A stretch of DNA of 31,742 nucleotides, from the NCBI GenBank assembly GCA_905214955.1, contig CAJMON010000032.1:1-31742 (forward strand), written 5' to 3'. The DNA is from an uncultured bacterium (GTDB taxonomy: Bacteria > Bacillota > Clostridia > Lachnospirales > Lachnospiraceae). Below, piece after piece: positions 1-8,393 of this stretch (within the stretch, counting starts at the first letter, position 1; the number at the start of each line of letters is the position of its first letter). A program made the position numbers and the translations under genes. The notes beneath the pieces were generated by a model. That model searched no databases, was not told where the DNA came from, and saw nothing but the letters and a program-made list of their open reading frames with translations.

Positions 1-457
1 GTATACAGACAACTGCGTGAGCGAGGGCACGTTCAAAAATGCCAAAGGCAATCTTTAAAGACTGTTCTTTTCCACCCTCAATCACATAGCGGATCCCCGT
101 CAGGCTTCCGGCTGTCTTAGTAATGAGTTCCACCTGGCATACCGCCGCAATACTGGAAAGAGCCTCTCCGCGAAATCCCAGAGAAGAAACAGAAAACAAA
201 TCTTCTACATGACGGATTTTGCTGGTAGCGTGGCGTAAAAATGCCAGAGGTACCTGGCTGGCATCAATACCTTCCCCATTGTCTGTAATCCGGATAAAAG
301 AAGTGCCGCCATCACGGATTTCTACAGTAATGGCATTTGCTCCTGCATCCACTGCATTTTCCACCAGCTCTTTTACCACCGATGCGGGACGCTCAATGAC
401 TTCTCCTGCCGCAATCTTGTCAATGGTACTCTGATCCAGTACCGCAATCTCCTTCAT
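1..457 (-). CDS. mutL: MutL mismatch-repair ATPase, N-terminal part only (runs off the left edge)
   Basis: This is the N-terminal GHKL ATPase domain of the mismatch-repair matchmaker MutL, which couples MutS recognition to strand processing. The reading frame begins with ATG at 457 and stays open to base 1. Visible signatures are the ENAVDAGA helix with the Mg-binding motif, DNGEGID, RHATSKI and GFRGEALSSIAAV. It lies 57 bp downstream of mutS on the same strand, the usual mutSL operon. From about residue 135 (bases ~55 to 1) the translation (AFGIFERALAHAVV...) no longer resembles MutL: the expected GAPEGTT and LFYNTPAR segment is absent. Either a repeat or mobile element interrupts the gene or the assembly ends in a repeat. 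Identity of the N-terminus is certain; integrity of the gene is doubtful. Confidence 0.9.
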   Translation of the reverse strand, partial: MKEIAVLDQSTIDKIAAGEVIERPASVVKELVENAVDAGANAITVEIRDGGTSFIRITDNGEGIDASQVPLAFLRHATSKIRHVEDLFSVSSLGFRGEALSSIAAVCQVELITKTAGSLTGIRYVIEGGKEQSLKIAFGIFERALAHAVVCI

Positions 458-514
458 GTATCTGTCTGCCCCTTTCTCCTGTCTGTACAATTTTTCATTC
501 GTTTTCCCTGCCTG

Positions 515-3187
515 TTACTTTCCAGGGTTTTGCTGCCAGCGGTTTCTTAACCGGTTCTGAAGCCGGTAAATGGTATTTAATGCTTCCACCGGCGTCATGG
601 TGCTTACATCCACTTCATTTAATTCCTGAAGAATATCCTGGTCGCTGACCGTATCAAATAAAGACATCTGCTCTAAATCCACCTGATCATACTTTTTCTT
701 TTTCTGTTTCGGTTTTGCGCCTGCGGCTGAAATTTCCCTGGCTTTTGCCGTAATATCCGCATCCCCCAGCTCTTCTGCCAGTTCCTTTGCCCGTGTAATC
801 ACCGAATCCGGCACACCGGCCAGCTTTGCCACCTGAATGCCGTAGCTGCGGTCTGCGCCGCCTTTGACGATCTTCCGTAAGAATACAATATCATCGCCTT
901 TTTCTTTTACCGCAATGCAGTAGTTGTTTACACCGGAAAGTTTTCCTTCCAGTTCTGTCAGCTCGTGGTAGTGGGTAGCAAATAAGGTTTTTGCTCCTAA
1001 AAGCTTGGGATTGCTGATGTGTTCTACCACTGCCCAGGCAATGCTTAAGCCATCAAAGGTACTGGTTCCACGTCCGATTTCATCCAGTACCAGAAGACTT
1101 CTGGATGTGGCGTTTCGAAGAATATTGGCCACTTCCGTCATTTCCACCATAAAGGTACTCTGCCCGCTTGCCAGGTCATCCGAAGCTCCCACACGGGTAA
1201 AAATCCGATCCACGATTCCGATGTTGGCACTGGAAGCTGGAACAAAAGAGCCAATCTGGGCCATCAAGACAATCAGGGCTGTCTGCCGCATGTAAGTAGA
1301 TTTTCCAGCCATGTTGGGTCCGGTAATAATGGAAATCCGGTGGGCACCATTGTCCAGAAACGTATCATTGGCAATGAACATGTCATTGGTGATCATCTTT
1401 TCCACCACTGGATGCCGTCCTGCTTTAATGTCAATGAGCCCTTTTTCATTGATCTTCGGGCGCACATACTGGTTATGTTCACTCACCACAGCCAAGGAAG
1501 CAAATACATCAATCAGTGCCACAGCTCTGGCGGTTGCCTGAATCCGCACAATTTCTCCTGCAATTTTATCACGGATCTCGCCAAACAGATCATACTCCAG
1601 GGAAAACAACTTATCTTCCGCTCCAAGAATCATGTCTTCCAGCTCTTTTAACTCCGGCGTAATGTAGCGCTCTGCATTAGTCAAAGTCTGTTTGCGGGTA
1701 TAGTAGTCCGGTACCAGGTCTTTGTAGGAATTGGTCACTTCCAGGTAATAACCAAAGACCTTGTTGTACTTGATCCGCAGATTCTTAATTCCAGTTTTTT
1801 CCCGCTCTTTGGCTTCCAGCTCGGCAAGCCACGTCTTTCCTTCTGTCTTGGCATTGCGCAGCTTGTCGATTTCTTCATTGTACCCTTCTTTGATAATACC
1901 TCCCTCTTTGATCAGGATGGGCGGATCCTCCACAATGGATTTTTCCAGAAGCTCACACAGGTCTTCCAGACTATCCATCTGTTCTTCTACTTCTTTTAAG
2001 AGGGTTCCGGAAAATCCCTGGATCAGATATTTGATGTGGGGAAGCATAGTCAAAGAGGTTTTAAATGCAACCAGGTCTCTTGGGTTGGCGGATTTGTAGC
2101 TGATCTTACTGATTAAGCGTTCCAGGTCATAGATGGGATTTAAGTATTCCCGGATTTCTTCTCTGGAAATGGCATTGTCTTTCAGTTCTTCCACCGCATC
2201 CAGGCGTTTTTCAATTTCTTCTTTATCGATCAAGGGCTGCTCAATATAACTTCTCAGCTTCCTGGCTCCCATGGCCGTCTTGGTTTTATCCAATACCCAC
2301 AGAAGAGACCCCCGTTTCTGCTTTTCCCGCAGAGTTTCACACAGCTCCAGATTCCGTCTGGTGGAGCTGTCAATGATCATGTATTTTCCAGTGACATAGG
2401 GAAGCAGTCTGGTTAAGTTGGAAATGGAGGTCTTCTGCGTTTCCATCAGGTATTTCAACAGTGCTCCTGCCGCAATGGTTCCACAGCTGTAATCTCCAAT
2501 GCCAAGTCCCTGAAGGGTTCCCACCTGGAAATGCTCCATTAATGTTTTTTTGCACATCTCATCGTCAAAATACCAGGATTCCAGGGAAGACAGGGAAATG
2601 CCAAGGCGGTTTTTCAGATCTTCCAGATCCATTCCGCTTACCAGAAATGATTCATTGCAGATGATTTCAGAGGGTGCAAATTTGGTGATCTCATCGAACA
2701 GCTTCCGCTCGGAATCCACTTCCGTGACCAGATAGTCTCCCGTACTGATATCTGCAATAGAAACCCCGAAACGGTCTGCCATATAAACGATGCACATAAT
2801 ATAGTTGTTTTTTTCTTCATCCAGTGCCAGTGGGTTGATGTTAGTACCAGGCGTCACTACCCGGATAACTTCCCGCTTGACAAGGCCTTTGGCAAGCTTT
2901 GGATCCTCCATCTGCTCTCCGATGGCTACCTTATATCCTTTTGCCACCAGACGGTTTAAATAGGTATCCACAGCATGATAAGGGACGCCGCACATGGGCG
3001 CCCTCTCTTCCAGTCCACAGTCCTTTCCTGTCAGCGTCAGCTCCAGCTCACGGGAAACAGTAATGGCATCATCAAAAAACATTTCATAAAAATCACCCAG
3101 ACGATAAAAAAGGATGCAGTCTTTATACTGTGCCTTCGTCTCCAGATACTGCTGCATCATGGGTGTCATTTCTTTACTTTTCATCAA
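515..3187 (-). CDS. mutS: DNA mismatch repair protein MutS
   Basis: MutS binds mismatches and small loops and starts post-replicative repair. The 890-residue length is normal for MutS1. The N-terminal mismatch-recognition domain carries the F-x-E motif at residues 33 to 35 (GDFYEMF). The C-terminal ATPase has Walker A GPNMAGKST (roughly residue 625) and the Walker B/signature stretch LDEIGRGTSTFDG, followed by FATHYHEL. The protein ends in the usual helix-turn-helix dimerisation tail. Two ATGs stand in tandem; AAGGAG lies 5 nt before the first, so 3187 is kept as the start. It has its own predicted promoter in the 145-bp gap behind the FGGY kinase and probably drives mutL as well. No missing residues were noted. 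Confidence 0.98.
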   Translation of the reverse strand: MMKSKEMTPMMQQYLETKAQYKDCILFYRLGDFYEMFFDDAITVSRELELTLTGKDCGLEERAPMCGVPYHAVDTYLNRLVAKGYKVAIGEQMEDPKLAKGLVKREVIRVVTPGTNINPLALDEEKNNYIMCIVYMADRFGVSIADISTGDYLVTEVDSERKLFDEITKFAPSEIICNESFLVSGMDLEDLKNRLGISLSSLESWYFDDEMCKKTLMEHFQVGTLQGLGIGDYSCGTIAAGALLKYLMETQKTSISNLTRLLPYVTGKYMIIDSSTRRNLELCETLREKQKRGSLLWVLDKTKTAMGARKLRSYIEQPLIDKEEIEKRLDAVEELKDNAISREEIREYLNPIYDLERLISKISYKSANPRDLVAFKTSLTMLPHIKYLIQGFSGTLLKEVEEQMDSLEDLCELLEKSIVEDPPILIKEGGIIKEGYNEEIDKLRNAKTEGKTWLAELEAKEREKTGIKNLRIKYNKVFGYYLEVTNSYKDLVPDYYTRKQTLTNAERYITPELKELEDMILGAEDKLFSLEYDLFGEIRDKIAGEIVRIQATARAVALIDVFASLAVVSEHNQYVRPKINEKGLIDIKAGRHPVVEKMITNDMFIANDTFLDNGAHRISIITGPNMAGKSTYMRQTALIVLMAQIGSFVPASSANIGIVDRIFTRVGASDDLASGQSTFMVEMTEVANILRNATSRSLLVLDEIGRGTSTFDGLSIAWAVVEHISNPKLLGAKTLFATHYHELTELEGKLSGVNNYCIAVKEKGDDIVFLRKIVKGGADRSYGIQVAKLAGVPDSVITRAKELAEELGDADITAKAREISAAGAKPKQKKKKYDQVDLEQMSLFDTVSDQDILQELNEVDVSTMTPVEALNTIYRLQNRLRNRWQQNPGK

Positions 3188-3270
3188 ATCTCCTTATCCG
3201 TTTGTTGCCGCTTTCTCTTAATTCCGGCTTATTTTTTTATACCAGAACAGTATGTTTTGAAACTTTTTCA

Positions 3271-3299
3271 ATTCTAACATAAAAGGGTGGAAGGTTCAA
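3271..3299 (-). promoter_or_regulatory. Predicted sigma-A promoter for mutS-mutL
   Basis: On the minus strand TTGAAC (3299 to 3294) is followed by a 17-bp spacer and TAGAAT (3276 to 3271), and the -10 is preceded by TG one base upstream (extended -10). It lies about 85 bp upstream of the mutS ATG. The fit to consensus is 10 of 12. Confidence 0.7.
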
Positions 3300-3312
3300 G
3301 GCGATGTATTGA

Positions 3313-3339
3313 GAAAATTTAATCTTGAAAATTTAATCT
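3313..3339. repeat. 13-bp tandem duplication across the kinase stop codon
   Basis: GAAAATTTAATCT occurs at 3313 to 3325 and again at 3327 to 3339, separated by one base. The stop codon of the FGGY kinase (3335 to 3333) lies inside the second copy. It may be slippage or the footprint of an excised element. Confidence 0.75.
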
Positions 3340-4697
3340 CTGCGGGAATGGAATTCTGTCAGACAGCTGCTAAGTGCCGCCCCTGCTGCCGCTTCTTCCT
3401 CACACGAAGCCAAAACAAGTTCTGTCCCAAACAGTTCTTCTAGGATCTCCAAAAGAACAGGATTCTTTCGCAGGCCATTTCCGGCTCCTGCCAGATGCCG
3501 GACCGTAAGACCTGTTCCTCTTTGGATTGTCTCGTACATCTCATACAATTCCATGCCCATGCCTTCTAACACTCCATATGCCAGGCACTCCGGAGTAAAA
3601 TTGTCATACCACAGATTCGTAATGCTTCCGCCTTTTTCCGGGTTCTGTCTGGTTCCCTGAAACGTGGTCTCCACTTTCAAACGCCTCTCCATGGGTTTTC
3701 CGGCAGTTTTTTGTCTGCCTTCCCTGGCAAGGCGTTCCAGGATATCATATAACGGTTTCTCCTGCCCGGAGGCCTCCCGCAAAAACTTTCGAAAAAATTC
3801 TTCCAAAAGTGCATAGGAGCGGCCGCCGCACAGGGATGCCCCTGCAAGCAGATAGGTACCTCCACCAAGGAAAGGCCTGGCCTCGATTCCATCTTTTGCA
3901 AAATACTGACGAGAAAGCATAGAAACCTGCCCGCCGGTTCCCATATTAACAAGGCCTGTATCTTCCCTATTTCCAACTGCCCCAAGAAAAGCTGCCTGAT
4001 TGTCTCCAATGGCAGCTGTCACCACACAGTCCCGGTAGGTACCCAAACTTTTTATATTGGTACACAGATCCGGAAGCCAGGTTTCTTCCACCCCCATGGT
4101 TTTCAGAAGTTCTTTTTCAAAACAGTTTCTCTGTACATCAAAAAAACCAAAACTGGCTCCATTGCTGATATGCACCAGCGGTCTCTTTCGTCCGGTCAGA
4201 TACATGCCAAAATAGTCCGTTACTGCTGCAAAACATACCGCTTGTTCGGAAACCAGATGATGCCGCAGATTATAAATATGCGTAACCAGGCCATAACCGG
4301 AAGATACCGAAATTCCACAGGTCTTCCGGATTTCTTCCACCAGGCTCTTTTCTCCCGGAATGCTTATGTCTCCCCTTCCGTCCTGCCAGGTATACAAAGG
4401 GCTTACACAGCTCCCTTCCTGATCCAGATATACAATCCCATGCATCTGCCCGGTAAGCCCAATTTGCTTTACATCCGGATAACGGTCCAGCAACTCATCC
4501 AGCAGGCATTTTGTCTTTTCTGCGGATGCCTCTGCGTCCTGCATGCGCTCCCACTCCTGGCCGGATGCAAGAAACCCAGTATTTTTCACCGTCTTTACTT
4601 CCAGAATCCGCTTGATCTTCTGCTCTCCTGTCTCCTCTAGTTCCAGTACCACACCGCTGATGGATGTAGTACCAATATCCATTCCAACCGCTTTCAA
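3333..4697 (-). CDS. FGGY-family carbohydrate kinase, sedoheptulokinase-like
   Basis: This is an ATP-dependent sugar kinase of the FGGY fold, 454 residues. The N-terminus has the phosphate-1 motif MDIGTTSISG. The GLTGQMHGIVYLD stretch is typical of the sedoheptulokinase/xylulokinase branch, and its aspartate-containing IGDNQAAFLGAV segment supplies the catalytic region. GTGGQVS and the adenosine motif GAGNGLRKNPVL complete the ATP site. From the overall pattern I favour sedoheptulose as substrate, which would feed the non-oxidative pentose phosphate pathway, but xylulose or another ketose is not excluded. It lies 34 bp downstream of a small membrane gene on the same strand, and the stop codon sits in a short tandem duplication. 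No transporter or regulator is adjacent to identify the sugar. Confidence 0.85.
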   Translation of the reverse strand: MKAVGMDIGTTSISGVVLELEETGEQKIKRILEVKTVKNTGFLASGQEWERMQDAEASAEKTKCLLDELLDRYPDVKQIGLTGQMHGIVYLDQEGSCVSPLYTWQDGRGDISIPGEKSLVEEIRKTCGISVSSGYGLVTHIYNLRHHLVSEQAVCFAAVTDYFGMYLTGRKRPLVHISNGASFGFFDVQRNCFEKELLKTMGVEETWLPDLCTNIKSLGTYRDCVVTAAIGDNQAAFLGAVGNREDTGLVNMGTGGQVSMLSRQYFAKDGIEARPFLGGGTYLLAGASLCGGRSYALLEEFFRKFLREASGQEKPLYDILERLAREGRQKTAGKPMERRLKVETTFQGTRQNPEKGGSITNLWYDNFTPECLAYGVLEGMGMELYEMYETIQRGTGLTVRHLAGAGNGLRKNPVLLEILEELFGTELVLASCEEEAAAGAALSSCLTEFHSRRD

Positions 4698-4731
4698 GAA
4701 ATTCCCTCCTCATTCTTCCTGCTCTTCTTTC

Positions 4732-5034
4732 TCAGATATCCATTTTTCTTTTCAGCCACTTTCTAGCTGCATACAGGCAGATAATCAAAAAGGACGGAAA
4801 CAGATAGCCCGCCTGTTTCCATCCTCCGGACGCTGTCACCAGAAGATTGTAAATCCCATGAAATCCAATGCAGGCTCCAAGGATCCCTATCGCTCCTGTT
4901 ACTGCCAGCCACTGTTTTCCAAACACATAGGAAATCCCAAATCCTGTGGTAATACCACACAGAATGTGAATGGCACCTGCTGAAATTCCACGGATCAAAA
5001 GAAACAGGATTTTTTCTGCTCCGGTTTTCTCCAA
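4732..5034 (-). CDS. Short membrane protein, probable C-terminal remnant of a PrsW-like protease
   Basis: The ORF has 100 residues and three hydrophobic stretches. It starts at a TTG, five codons after an in-frame TGA, with only a poor ribosome site. The RGISAGAIHILCG and GFHGIYNLLV segments resemble the second half of PrsW-family glutamic-type intramembrane proteases, where an R...H and a later HxxYN-type motif occur. The N-terminal half, including the EExxK motif of that family, is absent. Other frames just upstream (to about 5090) are open and could hold the end of a broken N-terminal half. I read it as a decayed or frameshifted gene; a genuine small membrane protein is possible. The family assignment is moderate. 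Confidence 0.5.
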   Translation of the reverse strand: MEKTGAEKILFLLIRGISAGAIHILCGITTGFGISYVFGKQWLAVTGAIGILGACIGFHGIYNLLVTASGGWKQAGYLFPSFLIICLYAARKWLKRKMDI

Positions 5035-5127
5035 AATGTTTCTTTTTCAGTATACCTTGTTTTTGTCCAGTTCTCAATGCCGCTTTTCATGAATACCAGA
5101 TTTTTTGTATCCTTTCCTCCCACAAAC

Positions 5128-5136
5128 TGGTATAAT
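5128..5136 (+). promoter_or_regulatory. Extended -10 promoter of the aldehyde dehydrogenase
   Basis: TGGTATAAT (TG at 5128 to 5129, TATAAT at 5131 to 5136) is a perfect extended -10 lying 48 bp before the ATG. No good -35 stands 17 bp upstream; TTGTAT at 5105 is 20 bp away. Confidence 0.6.
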
Positions 5137-5183
5137 AAGAACAGTCGTTTGTAATTTTTAGCTTATAAAGGAGGACTCCTGTC

Positions 5184-6563
5184 ATGATGGAATCCAATAT
5201 CAAAAAAATTTTGAAAAAACAGCAGGAGTTTTTCGCCACAGGCACAACCTTGCAGGTTTCGTTCCGTCTGGAGGCCCTGGACATTCTGGAAGAGGCCATT
5301 TTAAAATATCAGGATGATATTCAGGAAGCGCTGAGAAAAGACCTTGGCAAAAGCGCCTTTGAAAGTTATATGTGTGAAACCGGGCTGACCTTAAGCGAAA
5401 TTCGGTATATGAAGCGGCATTTGCGCTCCTTTTCAAGGGAAAAGCGGGTGCGTACGCCCCTGGCCCAGTTTCCTTCCAGAAGTTTTCAAAAACCCGTTCC
5501 CTATGGAACCGTGCTGATTATGAGCCCCTGGAATTATCCATTTCTTCTTTCCATGGAGCCTATGGTGGATGCACTTGCTGCGGGAAATACAGTGATTTTA
5601 AAACCCAGTGCCTATTCCCCGTCTGTATCTGCTGTCATGGAAAAGATGATCCAGGAATTCTTCCCTCCAAAGTACGTGGCCATGATTCCAGGAGGCAGGA
5701 AGGAAAATATCTATCTGCTGCGGCAGCGTTTTGATTACATTTTCTTTACTGGAAGCAAATCGGTAGGAAAACAGGTGATGAAACAGGCAGCCGAGTTTCT
5801 TACCCCCGTCACCCTGGAGCTTGGCGGAAAAAGCCCCTGCCTGGTAGCCGCAGATGCGGATATCCCTCTGGCTGCCAGAAGAATTGTATTCGGAAAATTT
5901 TTAAACTGCGGGCAGACCTGTGTGGCGCCGGACTACATTCTGTGTGATCCTTCTATCAAAGATGTCCTTATCGAAGAATTAAAAAAAGAAATCTCCAGAC
6001 AGTTTACGGAAGATCCCTTAACAAATGCAGACTATGGCCACATCATCAACGAAAAACATTTTCAACGCTTAATGGCTCTTCTGGATCCTTCCAAAGCTGT
6101 ATTTGGCGGCGAAGCATGCCAGGAAACCCTCCAGATTACCCCTGCTCTTTTGGACGGCGTTACTTTGGAAGATCCTGTTATGCAGGAGGAAATCTTCGGA
6201 CCCATTCTTCCCGTGCTTACCTACAAATCTTTGGAAGATGCTATAAAAACCATCCAGTCCCTGCCCCATCCTCTGGCGTTGTATGTGTTTACAAACAGCA
6301 AAAAAACCGCACGGATGGTGACTTCCCGGTGCGGTTTCGGCGGTGGCTGTATCAATGATACCATTGTCCATCTTGCCACCAGTGGGATGGGATTTGGCGG
6401 GTTTGGGGAAAGCGGTATGGGTTCTTACCATGGAAAAGCGGGCTTTTATACCTTCACCCATGTAAAAAGCATGGTCCACAAACGGAACTGGCTGGATCTT
6501 CCTATCCGCTACCAGCCTTACAAAGCTCCCCATGAAAAGTTTCTTCACTGGTTTTTACGCTGA
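5184..6563 (+). CDS. Aldehyde dehydrogenase, class 3-like (NAD(P)-dependent)
   Basis: This enzyme oxidises aldehydes to carboxylates with NAD(P)+. At 459 residues it has the short form typical of the ALDH3/YwdH-like branch. The oxyanion asparagine lies in SPWNYP (N117), the catalytic base in LELGGKSP (E212) and the nucleophile in NCGQTCVAPDY (C246). FTGSKSVGK forms the coenzyme-binding turn. The C-terminal region is basic and aromatic, as in ALDH3 enzymes that lie at membranes, but no clear transmembrane helix is present. AAAGGAGG lies 9 nt before the first of two ATGs. It is the only plus-strand gene in the window, apparently monocistronic, and its 3' end overlaps the convergent binding-protein-like gene by 19 bp. 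The physiological substrate cannot be told from context. Confidence 0.95.
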   Translation: MMESNIKKILKKQQEFFATGTTLQVSFRLEALDILEEAILKYQDDIQEALRKDLGKSAFESYMCETGLTLSEIRYMKRHLRSFSREKRVRTPLAQFPSRSFQKPVPYGTVLIMSPWNYPFLLSMEPMVDALAAGNTVILKPSAYSPSVSAVMEKMIQEFFPPKYVAMIPGGRKENIYLLRQRFDYIFFTGSKSVGKQVMKQAAEFLTPVTLELGGKSPCLVAADADIPLAARRIVFGKFLNCGQTCVAPDYILCDPSIKDVLIEELKKEISRQFTEDPLTNADYGHIINEKHFQRLMALLDPSKAVFGGEACQETLQITPALLDGVTLEDPVMQEEIFGPILPVLTYKSLEDAIKTIQSLPHPLALYVFTNSKKTARMVTSRCGFGGGCINDTIVHLATSGMGFGGFGESGMGSYHGKAGFYTFTHVKSMVHKRNWLDLPIRYQPYKAPHEKFLHWFLR

Positions 6564-7414
6564 AAGATTACTAACACAGTTTCCACTTCTTCTGGCAAAA
6601 AAGGCCTTTGGCACAGGGGACTAATGGAAAACCTGGAATCCTCTGGCACCGGCATCTGTTTTTCTGCCATCATGGAAACAAAGATATCTGAATGGAAAAA
6701 TTCAAGAACCTCTTTTTTGTACCTTCCCTGTTTTTTCTGAAGGAGAAGCATAGGCTCCGCCAGAGCTCCTTTTTGTGGAACGATGACTTCTGCCTGTGGA
6801 TTTTCCAGACAGATCTGGGCAAAGAGGGCCGGCATGACAAAAATGCTTCCATACACATTGGATTTTTTCCCAATGTGGCGGATGGTTTTGGACGGCGGCA
6901 CAAAACAACCCACATTTTTTGCAAGAGCTTCTACGCCTTCTTCTCCCATACTTCGCAGCAGATACAAGGCAAGAGCCGGATCTGGAAGGGAAGGCATTCC
7001 AAGAATGCACAGTTCTTTTTCATACACCGGATCCGTCAATTCCTCGTAGGACTTTGGAATAAGCCGGTTATTTAAACGCCGTTTGTCCACCACCAGGATT
7101 TCCGGAAAATAGGCACAGATCCTCTGCTCCTCATAAATTTTAGCTGCTTTTTCAAAAAATGTCCGGTCAGAATATTCTCCAAAGTTCATAATCATACAGG
7201 AATCTGGAAATGCTTTTTCCGAAAAACCTGCAAGATAGTCTTCTCTGGTCATACTTCCTCCCATGGCTGCCGGAATGTAGCCGGTAAGCAGAATACCTTT
7301 TTCCCGAAAACAGCCTGCTCCATACTGGGAAAATGCCTTTCGTACACCAGATTTTAAGGGACTTGGCAGTTCTGCCCACAGATCATACTCTGCGGCTGAA
7401 AGTTCACGCTGCAT
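6545..7414 (-). CDS. Cytoplasmic substrate-binding-protein-like protein of the nitrogenase-like cluster
   Basis: The product has 289 residues and no signal peptide or lipobox. Its pattern (VVDKRRLNNRLIPKSYEEL, then the LGMPSLPDPALALYLLRSM and KSNVYGSIFVMPALFA regions) resembles the type II periplasmic-binding fold seen in iron(III) and oxyanion-binding proteins. Without export it would act inside the cell. It is the last gene of the nine-gene run, overlapping the ABC ATPase by 11 bp, with GGGAGG before the ATG. I infer a metal- or cofactor-binding partner of the upstream GTPase and ATPase, but no function is established from the sequence. A bare binding fold reused as an enzyme is an alternative. 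Its 3' end overlaps the convergent aldehyde dehydrogenase. Confidence 0.75.
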   Translation of the reverse strand: MQRELSAAEYDLWAELPSPLKSGVRKAFSQYGAGCFREKGILLTGYIPAAMGGSMTREDYLAGFSEKAFPDSCMIMNFGEYSDRTFFEKAAKIYEEQRICAYFPEILVVDKRRLNNRLIPKSYEELTDPVYEKELCILGMPSLPDPALALYLLRSMGEEGVEALAKNVGCFVPPSKTIRHIGKKSNVYGSIFVMPALFAQICLENPQAEVIVPQKGALAEPMLLLQKKQGRYKKEVLEFFHSDIFVSMMAEKQMPVPEDSRFSISPLCQRPFLPEEVETVLVIFQRKNQ

Positions 7415-8393
7415 TTTCCCCTCCCCGGATCAGGGCGCGGATCTGTTTTAATCTGGCATCCTGTTCTTTTAATTCCTCTAGCAGCACCTGCTCTTCTTTT
7501 GTACGCTCCAGGATTTTTCGGATTCCCCCGTTTTCAATGATGATACGCTTCTGGCAGGAGAGAGCCGTCACCGGGTCATGAGTGGAAATCAGCACCATTT
7601 TTTCCCGCTCTCCCAGGATTTTTAAAATGGCATCTTTGTCAATGCCTGCATTTTCCGGCTCATCAATGAGCACCACCGGAGCCTCAGACAGCCAGGCAAT
7701 GTCTGCAATCATCAGTGCCCTGGACTGGCCGCCGCTTAACGCCGTGATCATATCCTCTTCTTTTAAGGGTTCTCCTGCCAGGGAATTGGCACATTCCATA
7801 ATTTTTTCAATCAAATCTCCCCCGCAGGAAAGTCCTCTGCTAAACGCGTGCTGGTGCAGAAAGTCTTTGCAGGAAAGTTCCATGACAAAGTTCATACTCT
7901 GGGACAAATAGGAGCAAAACCGGTTCTCCAGAGAAAACCGTTCTTTTTCAAAAAGCGCCTTTCCGTTGATGAGAAGCTTTCTTCCCGAAGGAGAATCTCC
8001 CCATGCCAAATATTCAATATCCTCCAAAAGCCTGCTTTTCCCGGAACCGGTCTTCCCACAGATACAAACGCATTCCCCCTTCTTAATGGTGACTGGCACG
8101 GTTTCCAAAAGACCGTCTTTGTCATGGCCTCCAAAGATGGTAATGGATTCCAAGTCGTCGAATGTCCCCGCATCTTCTGCCTCTTTCTCCATGGCTTTTC
8201 GCTCTTCCAGAAGGGCTTTTACAAGCTCTGCCATGGTTTCCTTTGTCACTCCAATATCCCGAAGCTGTCTGTCGGTAACCGCTGTCAGAGCCTGATCTAT
8301 GGTGTAGGCTCCCCCCGCTGTTTCAATGCCAAAATCGGAAAAAAGTTTCTCAGCCTCCGGACATTTTTCAAAGAGTTCCTGTAGGGTCTCCAT
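7404..8393 (-). CDS. ABC-type ATPase with N-terminal DUF1858-like domain
   Basis: The product has 329 residues. Residues 1 to about 65 form a small helical domain (ELFEKCPEAEKLFSDFGIE) resembling DUF1858, though the cysteine pair usual in that domain is replaced. An ABC ATPase core follows: Walker A GKTGSGKS (113 to 120), signature LSGGQ (219 to 223), Walker B VVLIDE (240 to 245) and H-loop histidine 272. The C-terminus (about 290 to 325) is a charged, probably coiled-coil helix. No permease is adjacent other than the FecC-type one, which already has its own ATPase, so this may be a soluble ABC ATPase rather than a transport subunit. AAGGAGG lies 6 nt before the ATG, and the gene overlaps the GTPase gene by 26 bp, implying translational coupling. 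Role inferred only from context. Confidence 0.85.
   Translation of the reverse strand: METLQELFEKCPEAEKLFSDFGIETAGGAYTIDQALTAVTDRQLRDIGVTKETMAELVKALLEERKAMEKEAEDAGTFDDLESITIFGGHDKDGLLETVPVTIKKGECVCICGKTGSGKSRLLEDIEYLAWGDSPSGRKLLINGKALFEKERFSLENRFCSYLSQSMNFVMELSCKDFLHQHAFSRGLSCGGDLIEKIMECANSLAGEPLKEEDMITALSGGQSRALMIADIAWLSEAPVVLIDEPENAGIDKDAILKILGEREKMVLISTHDPVTALSCQKRIIIENGGIRKILERTKEEQVLLEELKEQDARLKQIRALIRGGENAA

Noticed and set aside
1005..1295. Plus-strand ORFs inside mutS and similar overlaps elsewhere.
   Set aside because: They are antisense to long conserved genes, have no ribosome sites, and their translations are low-complexity or unlike any protein.
3245..3258. LexA/SOS box upstream of mutS (GAACAGTATGTTTT).
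   Set aside because: The spacing between GAAC and GTTT is five bases rather than four, and the second half is not GTTC.
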